Part shown: positions 1 to 11,240 of the stretch, one piece after another
Layout: each line of letters opens with the position of its first letter
Position numbering within the stretch: position 1 is the first letter of the stretch
Assembly (NCBI GenBank): GCA_963678705.1
Contig: OY783207.1
Coordinates: 8,928,001 to 8,992,000 of the forward strand
Length of the DNA: 64,000 bases
Direction of reading: 5' to 3'
Source: Panorpa germanica
Lineage: Eukaryota; Arthropoda; Insecta; Mecoptera; Panorpidae
Notes under the pieces: model-generated
What the model was told of the DNA's origin: nothing
The model's input: only the letters and a program-made list of their open reading frames with translations
Databases searched by the model: none
Translations under genes and position numbers: made by a program

Positions 1-121
1 TTATATTTGTGCCATTCGAACTATCAAGTGTTTAAAAAGTAGAGAGAAGCTTTGACGAGCGCTGCAAGCCTCCTTTAAATTTTTGTCCATTTGTTCCTCT
101 TAGTCAGTTTCATATTCCAAT

Positions 122-488
122 AGGCTTGTGTCCTCATTTTTTAGTGGTTGATTTTTCAATTGTTGATTGAAATTGGTATTAATAAATGTGTATTGGCGTG
201 TCTGTTTTATTAAATATCTAAATGTTGACGGAGATATAGCAATTAAAAATTTGAATTGTAGTTTTAGCGCTAGAAATAGTCCATATTTATATGACGTGAA
301 ATGCATTTTAACGTCAGTTATTTGTTGAGTAAGTCAGTGTTGTGGTAAAGTTCTGTAGCTGTTGGTAGTCAAATAATCAAGTCAAGTCAAAGAATAATAA
401 GTTTTTATTTTATTTAACCATGTTACGGCAGACATAATGTTGAAATTTTATTGTTCCTTGAAATAACTGTAAATAATATTTGATATTT

Positions 489-527
<39 letters not shown>

Positions 528-772
528 TATAGCAGAGATTTATGAGCTGTAAGGTTGGTAGCCTTACACAAGGATTGTGATGTCACATGCACTTGGAATG
601 TGTACAACATTGAATCCCTTTAATAATTAAAGAGACAAAATGACTTTTTTATTTGTTAATATCTCTTAACATATTAGGAGTTATTAAAAAATAATTGAAC
701 ATTTGAGGTTCTAGTAACACACTTTATCAAATTATAGTACACTTTTATAGAAATTAAGACATAAGACACAAG
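122..772 (+). mobile_element. Non-autonomous inverted-repeat DNA element (MITE-like), copy 1
   Basis: Aligns along its whole length with 10332-10956 and at its 3' end with about 28133-28232. The ends are AGGCTTGTGTCCT and a decayed form of its reverse complement; the cleaner second copy has perfect 13-bp terminal inverted repeats. There is no transposase reading frame, so it would have to be mobilised in trans. An internal (AT)n tract (491-524) is expanded here and short in copy 2. I could not find a convincing target duplication, so the superfamily is open. Confidence 0.75.
491..524. repeat. (AT)n microsatellite
   Basis: Uninterrupted AT dinucleotides inside inverted-repeat element copy 1. 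The other copy has only a short AT stretch at this place, so the expansion occurred after the copies separated. Confidence 0.95.
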
Positions 773-3155
773 TTCATTTCTCACACCTACTCTACTTGTT
801 CTATCCAACTCGCCCGGGGTGTTTCTCGCATTTTTGCACCTTTGCATTTACTTTCATCAATTTCTTAGCATGTCCTAACTATTGTAGTCCTATCCTGCTA
901 ATCTTCTAGTCACTATATCGCTTTCTCGGTATCCGCTATACATTTATATATTTGCTCCTCAAATCTGCATTTCGATTTAATATGTTTTATCATTATACCC
1001 GATAATACTTAAATTTAATAATGGTATTATAATTTCAAATATGTATACCATCAAAAACGTGATACTGATATCACCACTGCTCTTTCAATTGAGTATCTAC
1101 AAATGTATCTAAAGTCATAATGTTTTATATTTCCAGTATAAATACGTACATATCACATTCACGTTTGCTAAATATTAATTACTAAATATAACAGCGATAC
1201 AGCTATTTAATAACATCAAATGATGACGATTACTACACGAACTGCAAAATAAAGCCGGGGTTGAGACTGGAGCCGTTTAGAGAGTGAACTTAAACTTTAG
1301 AATTCATTAAATCTAATTTCTTCCTCTTCTTAATTCTGGCGCATTCCATTCCCCATTAACATGATTGTATATTCTCTTCATTAAAGCGGATCTCTTTAAA
1401 TTGAGAACCAACCCTATATAAGAGAACCAACCCTATTGTTAAAAATAGAAGCAGCCATCTACGTAAATAGAAGTTATGCGAAATTTATTTCAATTCAGGT
1501 TTTTTTATACATTTTCTTTTTTTTTTATTTCATTTCATTGTATATTCCTAGACAAAGAAATGTATCCCATAAAAGTTTGAAAATATGATCCTTTAATATT
1601 TGATTCCTTTGTAAATAATTTACATAACTGTAATACCAAACCGTCAAACACAAAACATAGATGCTACCTTACATCTATGTAATATTTTACTTAAGTAATA
1701 TTTAATCTAAAACCGTTTTCTTTATTTTATTATTATTTTAAAAGCCATCCATCCTTGAAAAGGTCTAATTATGATTATGTAATCCATTGAACGATGTTCT
1801 ATGAGTATTCTAATGCCTAAAACAGTAGATTTAATTTTCAAAAAGCAGTAGAATAGGTCACGGTACATAGTACATTAGGTATAGTCATTGAATATAATAT
1901 TTAATATAACTAATAGTTTTTAATTCGACATAACCTCCAATACTAGCATATAAATTTTACTTCAAATTTATTTTTATGCCTTTTTTAAAGACTATTTAAT
2001 TCACGTAACTCACTTTATGGAAAAAATATATAATTCCAACTTCAAAAGTAATTAATAATAATCTATTTCACGTATTGGACATTTCTTGTGTTCCCCGAAA
2101 TAAATTGTTATCATAGGATGCGTCCTACATAATAAAATAACAAAATAAATATCTCTATCAGCAAGTTTGCGCTACGCTTACAAAATAAGCATAATAAATT
2201 TCAAAAAACGTTTGGAAAATAATTTTAATGCTTCATTTTTCGTTTAGTATCGTATTGTATATTATTCTAGCAGCAATCGTGCAGTTAGCTTGTATATCAA
2301 GCTAATATAACGCTACTTTCAAGTTTCAAACCTGCACTCGAAGACAATTTTCTACCTGGACCATATACCTTTCATATATGTGTCATGTGGCCTTTATGAG
2401 CTTCTATCTTCTTCTCTATTTCTTTTTCTAAATAACCTGTTTTTACTCTATAAATATTTTTCAATGTTTTCTATATCTATTACATGAAAAAAAAAATGAA
2501 TTGTTGTATCAGTAGAGACGGTCTGTAACATGAATCAGGAAGTTCCCCTTTTACAATTCAACATTTAAATTATCACAGTTAATATTAAAGTTTTGTCTAC
2601 ATCATTAATCTTTCTGATAACACTAATTAATTTTTAAGATTAACAATTTAAATAATTTTCTTAACATTTTCATTATAAATTACAAAATATTAAGATAAGT
2701 AACATTTAAATAACAAATCTCTCAATTATAAAGTGTAGCTAACATTTATAGTGAATTCTACACTCCCCCCCCCCTTCCCCTCTTCGTCCTCTCTATCTAA
2801 CTACGTTTCTTCATTCTTTTATGGATTCTTCTAAATTAGATCAGAGCCATCTCATCAGTGTAAGATGATTTAATTAAACTGCGAGACGAAGTACGAAGTA
2901 CTTGCAAAAATGGTTGCAGGCTGGAATGTGGAAGGGGTGATGTCACTAACTTACAAGTGAAATGTAGTGGAGTGGGATGGGGGTGGGGTGAGTGGTAGAT
3001 GTTTTACGTCTGTGTAACTTAACGAATCGTTGCCACAATTAAATTAAGTGGAATGATGTCTGAATGTAGACGTCACAGTCTATTTCAACATTATTTGCTT
3101 TATTGGGACATACATTCTTCTGTTACTATACATACTAAATAATAAACTGACTCGG
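773..3155. other. AT-rich stretch without recognisable gene
   Basis: No coding signal on either strand. It contains a 15-bp direct repeat, GAGAACCAACCCTAT, at 1403-1417 and 1422-1436 with a TATATAAG between the copies, a C10 run at 2765-2774, a G-rich patch around 2963-2990, and one perfect hairpin of the recurring TTAGCTTG family at 2285-2305. Confidence 0.6.
2285..2305. repeat. Recurring AGCTTG hairpin motif
   Basis: TTAGCTTG and CAAGCTAA arms are separated by TATAT, a perfect 8-bp stem. This is one member of a motif family seen at about ten places in the window; see 3156-3706. Confidence 0.6.
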
Positions 3156-3706
3156 GAATTAGCTTGTGACAAGATAGCAAGGTGATACTCACAATGTAAG
3201 GCAATTTTTGACTTAGAACTGCCAGCTAAAATCAAACCAAAGAAAAAAGGTTATTGTACATAGTTTGATTACAGAGTTCAAGTTTTGTTTAACTTTTACG
3301 ACCCCTTTCATTAGCAACTTTTTCTTTTCATCAACAAGTAGCTAACAGTGAAAACAAAAAGAAACCTTTTTATAGGGAGGTTGGTTTACTAATTATTAAA
3401 AATACAAATATTGATATAACGGTTTTAAAATAACAAATTTATCAATATTTAAACTTTCTTCAGGGGCACTCTAAAGAATAATTAATTAAAAGGTAATTAA
3501 TTTTAACAAACGAGCTAAAAGAATAACAATCTTTAAAAAAAATAGTAATTATAATAGGGGATGCAAATTACAGGTAAGTTATGTAGCTTTTTAAAATTAA
3601 TATTAATTAGATAAATTTTAGATAGAATAAAGTTGATTTTTGGATTTGGATAAAGTTGGATTTTAACCAGAGAACATTCACTAGCTAGCTTGTCACAAGC
3701 TAATTC
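3156..3706. mobile_element. Inverted-repeat element with palindromic ends
   Basis: A 23-nt sequence beginning GAATTAGCTTGTGACAAG at 3156-3178 recurs in inverted orientation at 3684-3706 with 22 of 23 bases matching. Each end is itself nearly a hairpin; the right one contains TAGCTTGT-C-ACAAGCTA. The interior is AT-rich and non-coding. This suits a small foldback or MITE-like element about 551 bp long, but no clear target duplication is visible, so two independent insertions of a shorter hairpin unit would also explain it. Confidence 0.5.
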
Positions 3707-3763
3707 AATGGTTTTTTTCTACTTCTCATATAGAACTTATGTAGAAGCGCAAGGTTCATCCTT

Positions 3764-3785
3764 GCTAGCCTACTAAGAGCTAATT
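3764..3785. repeat. Recurring AGCTTG hairpin motif, degenerate
   Basis: GCTAGCCTACTAAGAGCTAA has the layout of the right end of the 3156-3706 element, in the same orientation, 58 bases beyond it. Confidence 0.45.
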
Positions 3786-3889
3786 GTAGTGATAATAATA
3801 CTATCCTGCTAAACAGAGTTACACATATTTAAGAATTTCAGTTTACAATCTTCGGTGTGTGGACGTTGTTTGTCGTGGAAAGCCCAAGG

Positions 3890-4035
3890 TCCGAGAAGAG
3901 TGTTATCACTTATCTCGAGACTGAGGATAGACCATACAGGGGCATTGGCACATCTTAAAAGAAATCACTTGGTGCAAGAAGATATATGCAATTGTGGAGA
4001 ACGTAATAACGTACAAATAATATATAATTATTTTA
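3890..4035 (+). mobile_element. Jockey-like LINE ORF2 C-terminal fragment, decayed
   Basis: The frame reads LISRLRIDHTGALAHLKR and then a CNCGERN stretch followed by QIIYNY. This is the layout of the C-terminal region of jockey/I-type LINE polyproteins, where an RLRxGHT segment is followed by a CxCG...H(I/V)L..C zinc-binding motif. Here the His and last Cys are replaced (Q and Y), so the motif is dead. The frame ends at 4067. No target duplication or poly-A tail was identified. Confidence 0.55.
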
Positions 4036-4083
4036 TTTCAATGCGAGCGTTTTTGTTCCTTTTGTGAAAAATTTTTACCCATC

Positions 4084-4140
4084 ATTTGGGCCCCCAACAA
4101 ATTTCGATACAGGGCCCCTCCAAGCCAAGCTACGGCACTG
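4084..4140 (-). mobile_element. Possible DNA-transposon terminal repeat
   Basis: Read on the minus strand, the sequence starts CAGTGCCGTAGCTTGGC and continues with G-rich GGGGCCC blocks, like the 'CAGTGGCGTA..GGGGG' ends common on insect hAT-type elements. A similar GGGCCCCC patch lies at about 44088-44100. Only one end is visible. Confidence 0.3.
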
Positions 4141-5469
4141 ATCTACATTAAATATTACATGAAGTAACATAAAAATGTTCATGTATTTTTGTAATATCCA
4201 TGTTTTGTATTATTCGGAATAAAATTGACTTTCGAATTTGACTGCTTATTTAAATCAGATTTTGGAATATTATGCACAATGTTTCAATGACCACTCATCA
4301 ACGTGATGTGACGTCATTAAAATTTGACGCTAAAATCTATTTACTGATTAAATAACAGTAACAAAAGCCGCTTAGCTACTAATCGATTTCATCGTTAGCC
4401 GCAATTCTAATATTTGATTTGGAATTATCTCTCGGTGTTTCATTATTTTGGTATGCATTTATCGTACCGTATATCGCCGATATTAGCTGAAATGTTACAT
4501 TTATTAATTATACTAATATGCATTATTCATGAGGCTATAAATACTCAAATTTCGTGCATAACTCACTCGCCCGGTATGTAATAAAACCATTACGCTATAG
4601 TTCTTTTTAACCACGACTAGCTTTCGACATGTAGTCCATGTTTCGGACTTGCTAGCTTACTACAAGCTAATTTTTACACTACTATCACACTGCAAGTTAA
4701 TAAAATTCGAATAAAAATACAATATATTATAAACACTAGATGCTTTAATACTAAAAGAATGGAAATTGTTATTTAAAATGCAATTTCATTTAATCTAAAC
4801 GACTTTTATTCAAACACAAAGCTTGCTTGGTTCATTGCCTATGTTGATTGTTACATACAGTAAATAAAGTTAAAAATATATAACGCAACAAAACAGACAA
4901 CAGACTTAACCATTTTTGTGTAGTTTTTAAAAACATTTATTGGATACAATAAATTCTGATCAGTGTCACTGCTATCGCTAGTAGCTAGTAGCACAACCTG
5001 GTGGTTAAAAAAAGAAATATATTTTAAACCGTAGTGTAGTGTGAACAAATCTCATCTCGTACTGCATTCTATCTCAATTTCTCTACATTTTACCGTTGCC
5101 TAAAGTATTGTAGAATAATCCCTTGTCACATACCCTGATGTCATTTTGTTCGCTGGAGCTAGATTGTTTACACTACTATAAATAAAGTCGAGATAGAATC
5201 TAGACAATGTAGTCAAGGTCATGTGTAGGTGACAAGTAAACTTTTGTAATGTAAAATAAAATGTCTATTACTTTTACGAAGGATATTTTGTAATATAGAA
5301 TCATAAAGATCTCTCTCACACTGCAAGCGACTACAGTGACGCCGACTTTTTGTTCGCATTAGAAGACATTATCATGGAAGGAAAATTTTATTTTAATTTT
5401 TATCAATTCACAACTGTTGTAAATTTTTTTTCTTTGTCTTAAGTGGGGAGAGATAAGGTCAAAATCATA
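4141..5469. other. AT-rich stretch without gene
   Basis: Nothing coding. One hairpin of the recurring family lies at 4651-4672. A purine-poor block at about 5100-5230 has no recognised content. Confidence 0.55.
4651..4672. repeat. Recurring AGCTTG hairpin motif
   Basis: GCTAGCTTACTACAAGCTAA has the same orientation and layout as the right end of the 3156-3706 element. Confidence 0.55.
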
Positions 5470-6143
5470 AAAAAGCATATTTTCAATAATGTTTTTGATG
5501 ACACAGTTAATATTTAATTATTTCTATAATTGCTACATGATAAAATGACATTTGAAGAATACTTTGTGAAATTTTCATAAATAAATGTCAAGAAATGAGG
5601 CATTGACAGCGAATCTCCGCAGACGTTACAAAAAAAAGTAACATTGCGGTAAAGTAACCCTCATAACTGACAACGCCGCTGCATTTTCTGACATCGAAAT
5701 ACCAAAATGATTTCATTAGTTGGTAAGTTTCTAAGCAGGTGTTTTTTTAATTTTTTACAGTATTTAAGAGTCAAAATGCCGATTTTTGATGAAAAAAATC
5801 AGAAACTTTGTTATTTTAAAATACGCTAAAATTAAAAAATTAAAAAAAACTCAACAGCGTTACCTTGGCAATTATGTAAAAAAGAGTGTGCAAAATTTCA
5901 AAAGAATCGGTCCAGTAGATTTTGAGCTAGAGAGGACACTGACTCTGAAAAAGCTATGTGTGAGAAAACGCGTTTAAAAGTTACAAATTAAGACGAAACC
6001 AGACCAGAGAGGTGAAGACTTAAAACTCTATATCTCCGACAGTTTAACTCCAATCGACTTCAAATTTTCACACAATAAACTTAATATGTTGTACAATAAT
6101 AAATAAACAAAATAAAAAAAAAGTTGAAACCTTACCTCAGTCT
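5470..6143. repeat. Dispersed non-coding repeat, copy A
   Basis: Aligns with 9190-9828 over most of its length, sharing blocks such as GACAGCGAATCTCCGCAGAC and TTTTGAGCTAGAGAG, with a common end near AAACCTTACC. Copy A keeps about 45 bases (around 5934-5980, including GAAAACGCGTTTAAA) that copy B lacks. It has no terminal inverted repeat or coding frame that I can see; the short Lys-rich ORF inside (5786-5977) looks like a by-product of A-rich sequence. Confidence 0.7.
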
Positions 6144-7012
6144 TAAGTTAACATGAACTTCGCTATGCCGAGTCATTTCACCATATAAACGACTTCACTT
6201 TATCATATTGTCTGTTGCAGTAGTATGAATTTCAAATTTACATTTTAAATATGTTTTAAATTTAAAGAATATTTTCAAACAATGGTAACGGTTTCAAAAG
6301 TCTGAATAATTCTAACTTTATTATTAAATTTTTTGCTGTATTTCTGAGTTTCTTTTTCTCTTGCTGGAGATATTTTACATAATATAATGAAATAATAGTT
6401 AACAGTTGACTGAGCTTTAACTGTGATTCAGAAAAACAAGACAAAAAGAAATGGAATAAAGTTGTTTCACCAGTAATCGGTGCTCTACTCTATGACTTCA
6501 AAAAGGTTAAGAAAAAATATTCTATTTTCTCAAAGAGATCGATGTTTCTTTAATTATTCCAGTTTATTGCAAAAAAAACAGGTCATATGCTTATTTATAG
6601 ATAAGTTTGATATCTTTTTCAAACTTTACTAAACTTTTTAAAAATACTCTTTGTTTTTTCTATAATTAAATTTTTTGATTGACATTCTCATTATTTTTTT
6701 AATTGTGTTTTAATTTTATCGCAAACATCACTGGACAAATTATCGTTTTTATTTGCTCGCTGATCATCTTGTCAAACTTTAAAGTGGGTTTTCATGTTTT
6801 TCAAAGTCTTTATTAATTTTTAAGATGTATTTAATTAAAATGTTAATGTACAAATACAATTTATTGATAAATGTATAAGAAGACCCTGGAGAACTTTCTT
6901 CAAGTATTATTACTTAATGTAAATTAATTTAAAATATTAATTAATTCTTTATTCTTTCATTATTCTAATTCTTTATCATATATTTGGTGGATTAATACTA
7001 TATATTCAAATG

Positions 7013-7024
7013 CACGTGCACGTG
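7013..7024. promoter_or_regulatory. Tandem CACGTG E-boxes
   Basis: CACGTGCACGTG is two abutting canonical E-boxes forming a perfect 12-bp palindrome within very AT-rich DNA. CACGTG is the core site of several bHLH factors (for example CLOCK/CYCLE or Max-type). Whether it is used is unknown; it lies about 0.9 kb upstream of the candidate exons at 7909 and 8059. Confidence 0.35.
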
Positions 7025-7803
7025 TAGTACACAAATTGTACTATTTTATATTTTTAAATCTTTGTTTTTTAAATTAATTTACCTCTATTATTATTTTTAA
7101 AATGTTTATATATCTGTCATTTTACAGTTTTATTTTTAGATAATTTATTGCTTTGTTTAGAAAATTAAAAAACAAATCTTCTTTTGTGTACATTCGCTTA
7201 ATCAATATTTGTTAAATTAATTTTGTTATTTAAATAATATTTTTAAAATGTAAGCTGGTTCGAGAAAAATGTATAGTAGAGACGAGATGTAGATTTGTCT
7301 ACAGTCAAAAATATTTGTTGCACATCCTATTCACCTGATGAGCACCAGTATAATAAAAACAAAAGTGCTGCAAGTAATATAGGTTTAATGAGTGTTCTAA
7401 GTGATTGCTTTCCGTCGTACTTAAAATTACAAAACACTAATAATTACAAATCATTAAGTTGGTGTACATATTTGAAAATAAAAATAATAACAATTATACA
7501 AAAAATACAAACAATATTCCAAACATTGGTTGGAATCGTTTGTTTACATTTGGAGGTTTTAGATATACTCGTATTTAACATGTTCAGACTTGTTTAATAT
7601 TGTTTTATTAAAAGATGTATTTCAAAATTATAGTTAGTTTTAATTCGTGATTTGACCCGATCGGACGTGTCCACTTGAAATAATTTTGTTTTGTGTTTAG
7701 TGGAATTTGGGTTATTAGTGTAGCATAGTTTAGAAGCTTAGGAAGGTACAGTTATTTTCTAATGTAATGTTTAATATTTCTAAAATAATTCTGATAATAG
7801 AAA

Positions 7804-7820
7804 TAGCTTGTGGCAAGCTA
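7804..7820. repeat. Recurring AGCTTG hairpin motif
   Basis: TAGCTTG-TGG-CAAGCTA is a perfect 7-bp stem of the same family as 3156-3706. Confidence 0.5.
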
Positions 7821-7908
7821 ACCAGTGGAATTACAATTTTCTACATGAAAATTGCAAAATTTATAATTTAGTAAATAATTTTTTACCGTATTTTTTCTCT
7901 TGTTGCAG

Positions 7909-7982
7909 ATTTCTTTCAAGGTTGTGGTAACAGTTCATCTTTAGCGGCAGGAGTTATCTTGCAGCAGGATATTATGTGACAG
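7909..7982 (+). other. Candidate 5'UTR exon
   Basis: The upstream TTTTTTCTCTTGTTGCAG is a textbook 3' splice site and the block ends CAG|GTGATT. One frame is open until a TGA at its very end and the other two have stops, so a non-coding leader exon is likelier than a coding one. The 74-nt block is more GC-rich than its flanks and lies 76 bp from the next candidate exon, a typical short insect intron length. No transcript evidence is available. Confidence 0.35.
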
Positions 7983-8058
7983 GTGATTGTCTAACCACAT
8001 TAGTTGTATATTCTAATATGTCTTAATTGTTTATCTAATCAATTTTCTTTAATTACAG

Positions 8059-8103
8059 CTTCCTTTATGGTATCAGTGACTGCAGAGACAATGAAGCTCC
8101 GCG
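8059..8103 (+). CDS. Candidate first coding mini-exon, unknown gene
   Basis: A 45-nt block sits between TTTCTTTAATTACAG and a strong GTAAGT donor. An ATG at 8067 opens MVSVTAETMKLR, followed by one base of a split codon, so translation could begin here and continue in a distant downstream exon. Together with 7909-7982 it would form the 5' end of a plus-strand gene. No coding continuation was found in the following kilobases. The protein is too short to assign, and chance splice-site pairs in AT-rich DNA are the main alternative. Confidence 0.3.
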
Positions 8104-9189
8104 GTAAGTGCTTTTTAAATATTTCAGTGGTTTCCAAACTTGGTTTAATTACAAATAAAAGTAGTACTGCTCTTCTCCTCACTTTTTTCCATCTTTTACT
8201 TGGGCTTTTTATAGCTAAATATAGATTTTATGTAGGAAATTATGTTATTATGTTTGAAAACTACTGTTCTTTTGGTGATGGGATGAAAATATACTTTTGA
8301 AACTTTTGCTTTGTACAAATTCCACTTGGATCTTTTCTGCAATATTTTGTTAAATTAAACAGTGAATTATATATCTACATTATATACTCGTATATATTCG
8401 TATTCATATTGTATATAAAAATAGGTATAGTAAACAAAAATTAAAATCGACAAGCCAAGCAATATGTGTCGTTATCTCACTCAGCGGTACTTACCGGTGC
8501 ACCCCATCTTTCCCTCTACTCCTCTTACTTTTCACCTTTTCACTCGTTTAGCGATTGCACACGAAATGGCTTTGATTTACGCGCTATATAATTTTTATGG
8601 TTGAAAAGTGCCATGGAATATCAAATGCAAAATTAGAGCATCGTTTTGAACACAATATAAAATATAATTATAATTTTTTTCAAATATGGTTCAGGTTCAG
8701 TTCGCCCCTGCTTATATTCTATTTGCTTCTAGCTTAGTAGTTTTTCATGAAGTTTTCTATTTGACTATACTTGATTCAGTTAGACTTATGTCTTACTTTC
8801 CGACAACATTATACCCCCTAATGTTTACTCAAATTCTAGTATGCTATTAACTTTCACTAAGGTGCCATCTTACATTGGAACTTTTTCTGATTCCTTCAGG
8901 GGATGGACAATTTAAAAAGTTTTGTTCTAAGTTTACTAAAACAAAGATCTGTTAGGCATAAAAGAGCATAGAGCTTATATCCCCGATAGAATAACTACTA
9001 ATCAATAAAAAGTTTTACGGATAAAAATGAGTACATACGGGAATCTCTTCAAACAACCGAGGGATAAATTGAATCAGGTTACTTTTTGAGTTTCTAGTTT
9101 CTATTCTAGGTTTAAAATAAGGAGATATGCACGAGAAATGAGATAGACCTTAAGATAAACAACGAAAACTAAATTTATATTTAACACTT
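8104..9189. other. No recognised feature
   Basis: AT-rich DNA. The ORF that reads through the mini-exon to 8300 loses coding character after the donor. Nothing else is supportable. Confidence 0.5.
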
Positions 9190-9828
9190 CAAGCATGTTT
9201 TGAAACATATTTTCGGTAATGTTTTTTGACGACACAGTTGATAAATAATTATGTCTATAATTACTACATGATAAAATAACATTTGAAGAATACTTTTCAT
9301 AAAAGGCATTGACAGCGAATCTCCGCAGACGTCACAAAAGAAAAGCAACATTGCGGTGCCACTCATAACTCATCACTAGATTTTCTGGAATCGAAAATCC
9401 AAAAGTATTTCATTAGTTGATAAGTTTCTACAGGTAACGTTGCCGAGTTTTTCTTTTATTATTGATTTTTCAGTTTTATACAGCACTTAAAAGTCAAAAT
9501 ACCGATTTTTCATGAAAGAAATCAGAAACTTTGTCATTTTAAAATACGTTAAAATTAGAAAATTAAAAAAAAATCAACAGCGTTATCTCGGCATTTATGT
9601 AAAGAAAAAGTGTGCAACATTTTAAAAGAATCGGTCTAGTAGATTTTGAGCTAGAGAGTAAGTAAGACAAAACCATACCAGAGAGATGAAGACTTAAAAC
9701 TCTATATCTCCGATAGTTTTACTCCGATTGACTTAAAATTTACACACAATAAACTTAATATGTTGTACTTTAATATAAATAAATAAAAAAAATTCAAAAG
9801 AAAAAGTTTAAACCTTACCCTCCCTTAA
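9190..9828. repeat. Dispersed non-coding repeat, copy B
   Basis: Diverged copy of 5470-6143 in the same orientation about 3.7 kb away. It shares the GACAGCGAATCTCCGCAGAC block, the paired GATTTTTCATGAAAGAAATC region and the AAACCTTACC end, and lacks the internal segment with GCGTTTAAA. Confidence 0.7.
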
Positions 9829-10331
9829 TACATTAAATACAAAAACAAAAGAAAACCTAAAGTAATCCCACATATTTATAGAATTTCCACTTGAAATAAT
9901 CGGATTAAAAGTTGAATGTCCTACTCTGAATTGAAAAGTACCACAAAGAAGTGCACAAGAAGATAGAAATAAAATCCCAATTGATTTTATACTACCTCGC
10001 CCGCGGTGCCGTGTGCTTGTTTTTATTTCCAACTAAAATGATTCTATGTGATGTCGACTTTGTATTGAACCGAGCACAAAAAAGATGAAGGAGGTACAAG
10101 AACGTTGTGATTGATTCAGTAGAGAATAGAACAGAAAATAAATATTTATAGTTTTTGAAATTACGTTATATAAAAAAGTTTACTTGAGAAGAGGAAACCA
10201 TAAAGTTTTACAGTTGATTTTTAAGTATTGTAAATTTAATTAAAAGTATTAATTTCTAATAGTAAGCTCTCTAAACACAGTTATCTCTATGCAAAGTTTA
10301 GAGATTTTACCATTTGTAGTTCATCTTGAAT

Positions 10332-10956
10332 GGGCTTGTGTCCTCATTTTTTAGTGGTCGATTTTTCAATTGTTAATTGAAATTGATGTTAATAAATGTG
10401 TATTGGTGTGTCTATTTTATTAAATATCTAAATATTGACGGAGATATAGCAATTAAAAATTTGAATTGTAGTTTTAGCGCTAGAAATAGTCGGCCATTTG
10501 TATGACGTGAAATGCATTCTAACGTCAGTTATTTGTTGAGTAGCTTAGTGCTGTGGTAATATTCTGTAGCTGTTGGTAGTCGAAATAATCAAGTCAAGTC
10601 AAAGAATAATAAGTTTTTATTTTATTTAACCCTGTTACGGCAGACATAATATTGAAATTTTGTTGTTCCTTGAAATAGCTGTAAATAATATTTCATATTT
10701 TGATATATAAATTTATATATAGCAGAGATTTATGAGCTGTAAGATTGGCAGCGGTTGTGATGTCACATGAATTTAGAATGTGTACAACGTTGAATCCCTT
10801 TAATAATTAAAGAGACAAAATGACTTTTTTAATTGTTAATATCTCTTAACATATAAAGAGCTATTAAAAAATAAATGAACCTTTGAGGTTCTAGTAACCC
10901 CCTTTTATCAATATATAGTACACTTTTATAGAAATTAAGACATAGGACACAAGCCC
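10332..10956 (+). mobile_element. Non-autonomous inverted-repeat DNA element, copy 2
   Basis: The 625-bp element is bounded by perfect 13-bp terminal inverted repeats, GGGCTTGTGTCCT and AGGACACAAGCCC. The interior matches 122-772 closely, including CTAAATATTGACGGAGATAT and AATAATTAAAGAGACAAAA. It has no coding capacity. AAT stands on both sides, a possible 3-bp target duplication but too short to be sure. The DNA just beyond its right end (TCATACGCATCTTCAATATG) recurs at 45420-45439, so the element probably landed in another repeat. Confidence 0.85.
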
Positions 10957-10966
10957 AATATTTCAT

Positions 10967-11005
10967 GACAAATAAATCATACGCATCTTCAATATGATAC
11001 GGCGT
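10967..11005. repeat. Short dispersed repeat shared with 45405-45440
   Basis: TTTCATGACAAA followed by AAATCATACGCATCTT occurs in both places with few changes. No other part of this repeat family is evident. Confidence 0.45.
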
Positions 11006-11195
11006 CATTTCTAATAATTTTATTTATATGTAATGCAAAATAATTAACATCTTTATTTAGTAAATAAAACTTTTTCTCTTAGAGGTAAATAATGAGAATC
11101 ACATTTTCCATGTTTGCTCCATAACATACTCTAACTGCGCGTTTGCTTATTCTAAAGTACTTATTCAGAAACTTGGAGAGCGACATTTACAAGAG

Positions 11196-11240
11196 GTTGT
11201 GATTCAAACCCTGCCTCCGATAAGTAGGTTGAATCACAAC
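11196..11240. repeat. 12-bp perfect inverted repeat
   Basis: GTTGTGATTCAA (11196-11207) and TTGAATCACAAC (11229-11240) flank a 21-nt spacer. It could form a stable hairpin; no neighbouring gene end points to a terminator role. Confidence 0.6.

Larger units (their letters stand above)
6144..7908. other. AT-rich stretch without recognised gene
   Basis: A very AT-rich non-coding stretch apart from the E-box pair at 7013-7024 and a hairpin at 7804-7820. A 100-codon ORF at 7295-7597 has no recognisable motif and fits chance. Confidence 0.5.

Noticed and set aside
3574..3580. Recursive splice site (ACAG|GTAAGT)
   Set aside because: The acceptor half has no pyrimidine tract, so chance juxtaposition is likelier.
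5786..5977. Basic 63-codon ORF
   Set aside because: It lies within a dispersed repeat, and the second copy (9190-9828) breaks the frame.
8004..8300. 98-codon plus-strand ORF as a single-exon gene
   Set aside because: It reads through both a splice acceptor and a strong donor; only the 8059-8103 part looks exonic.
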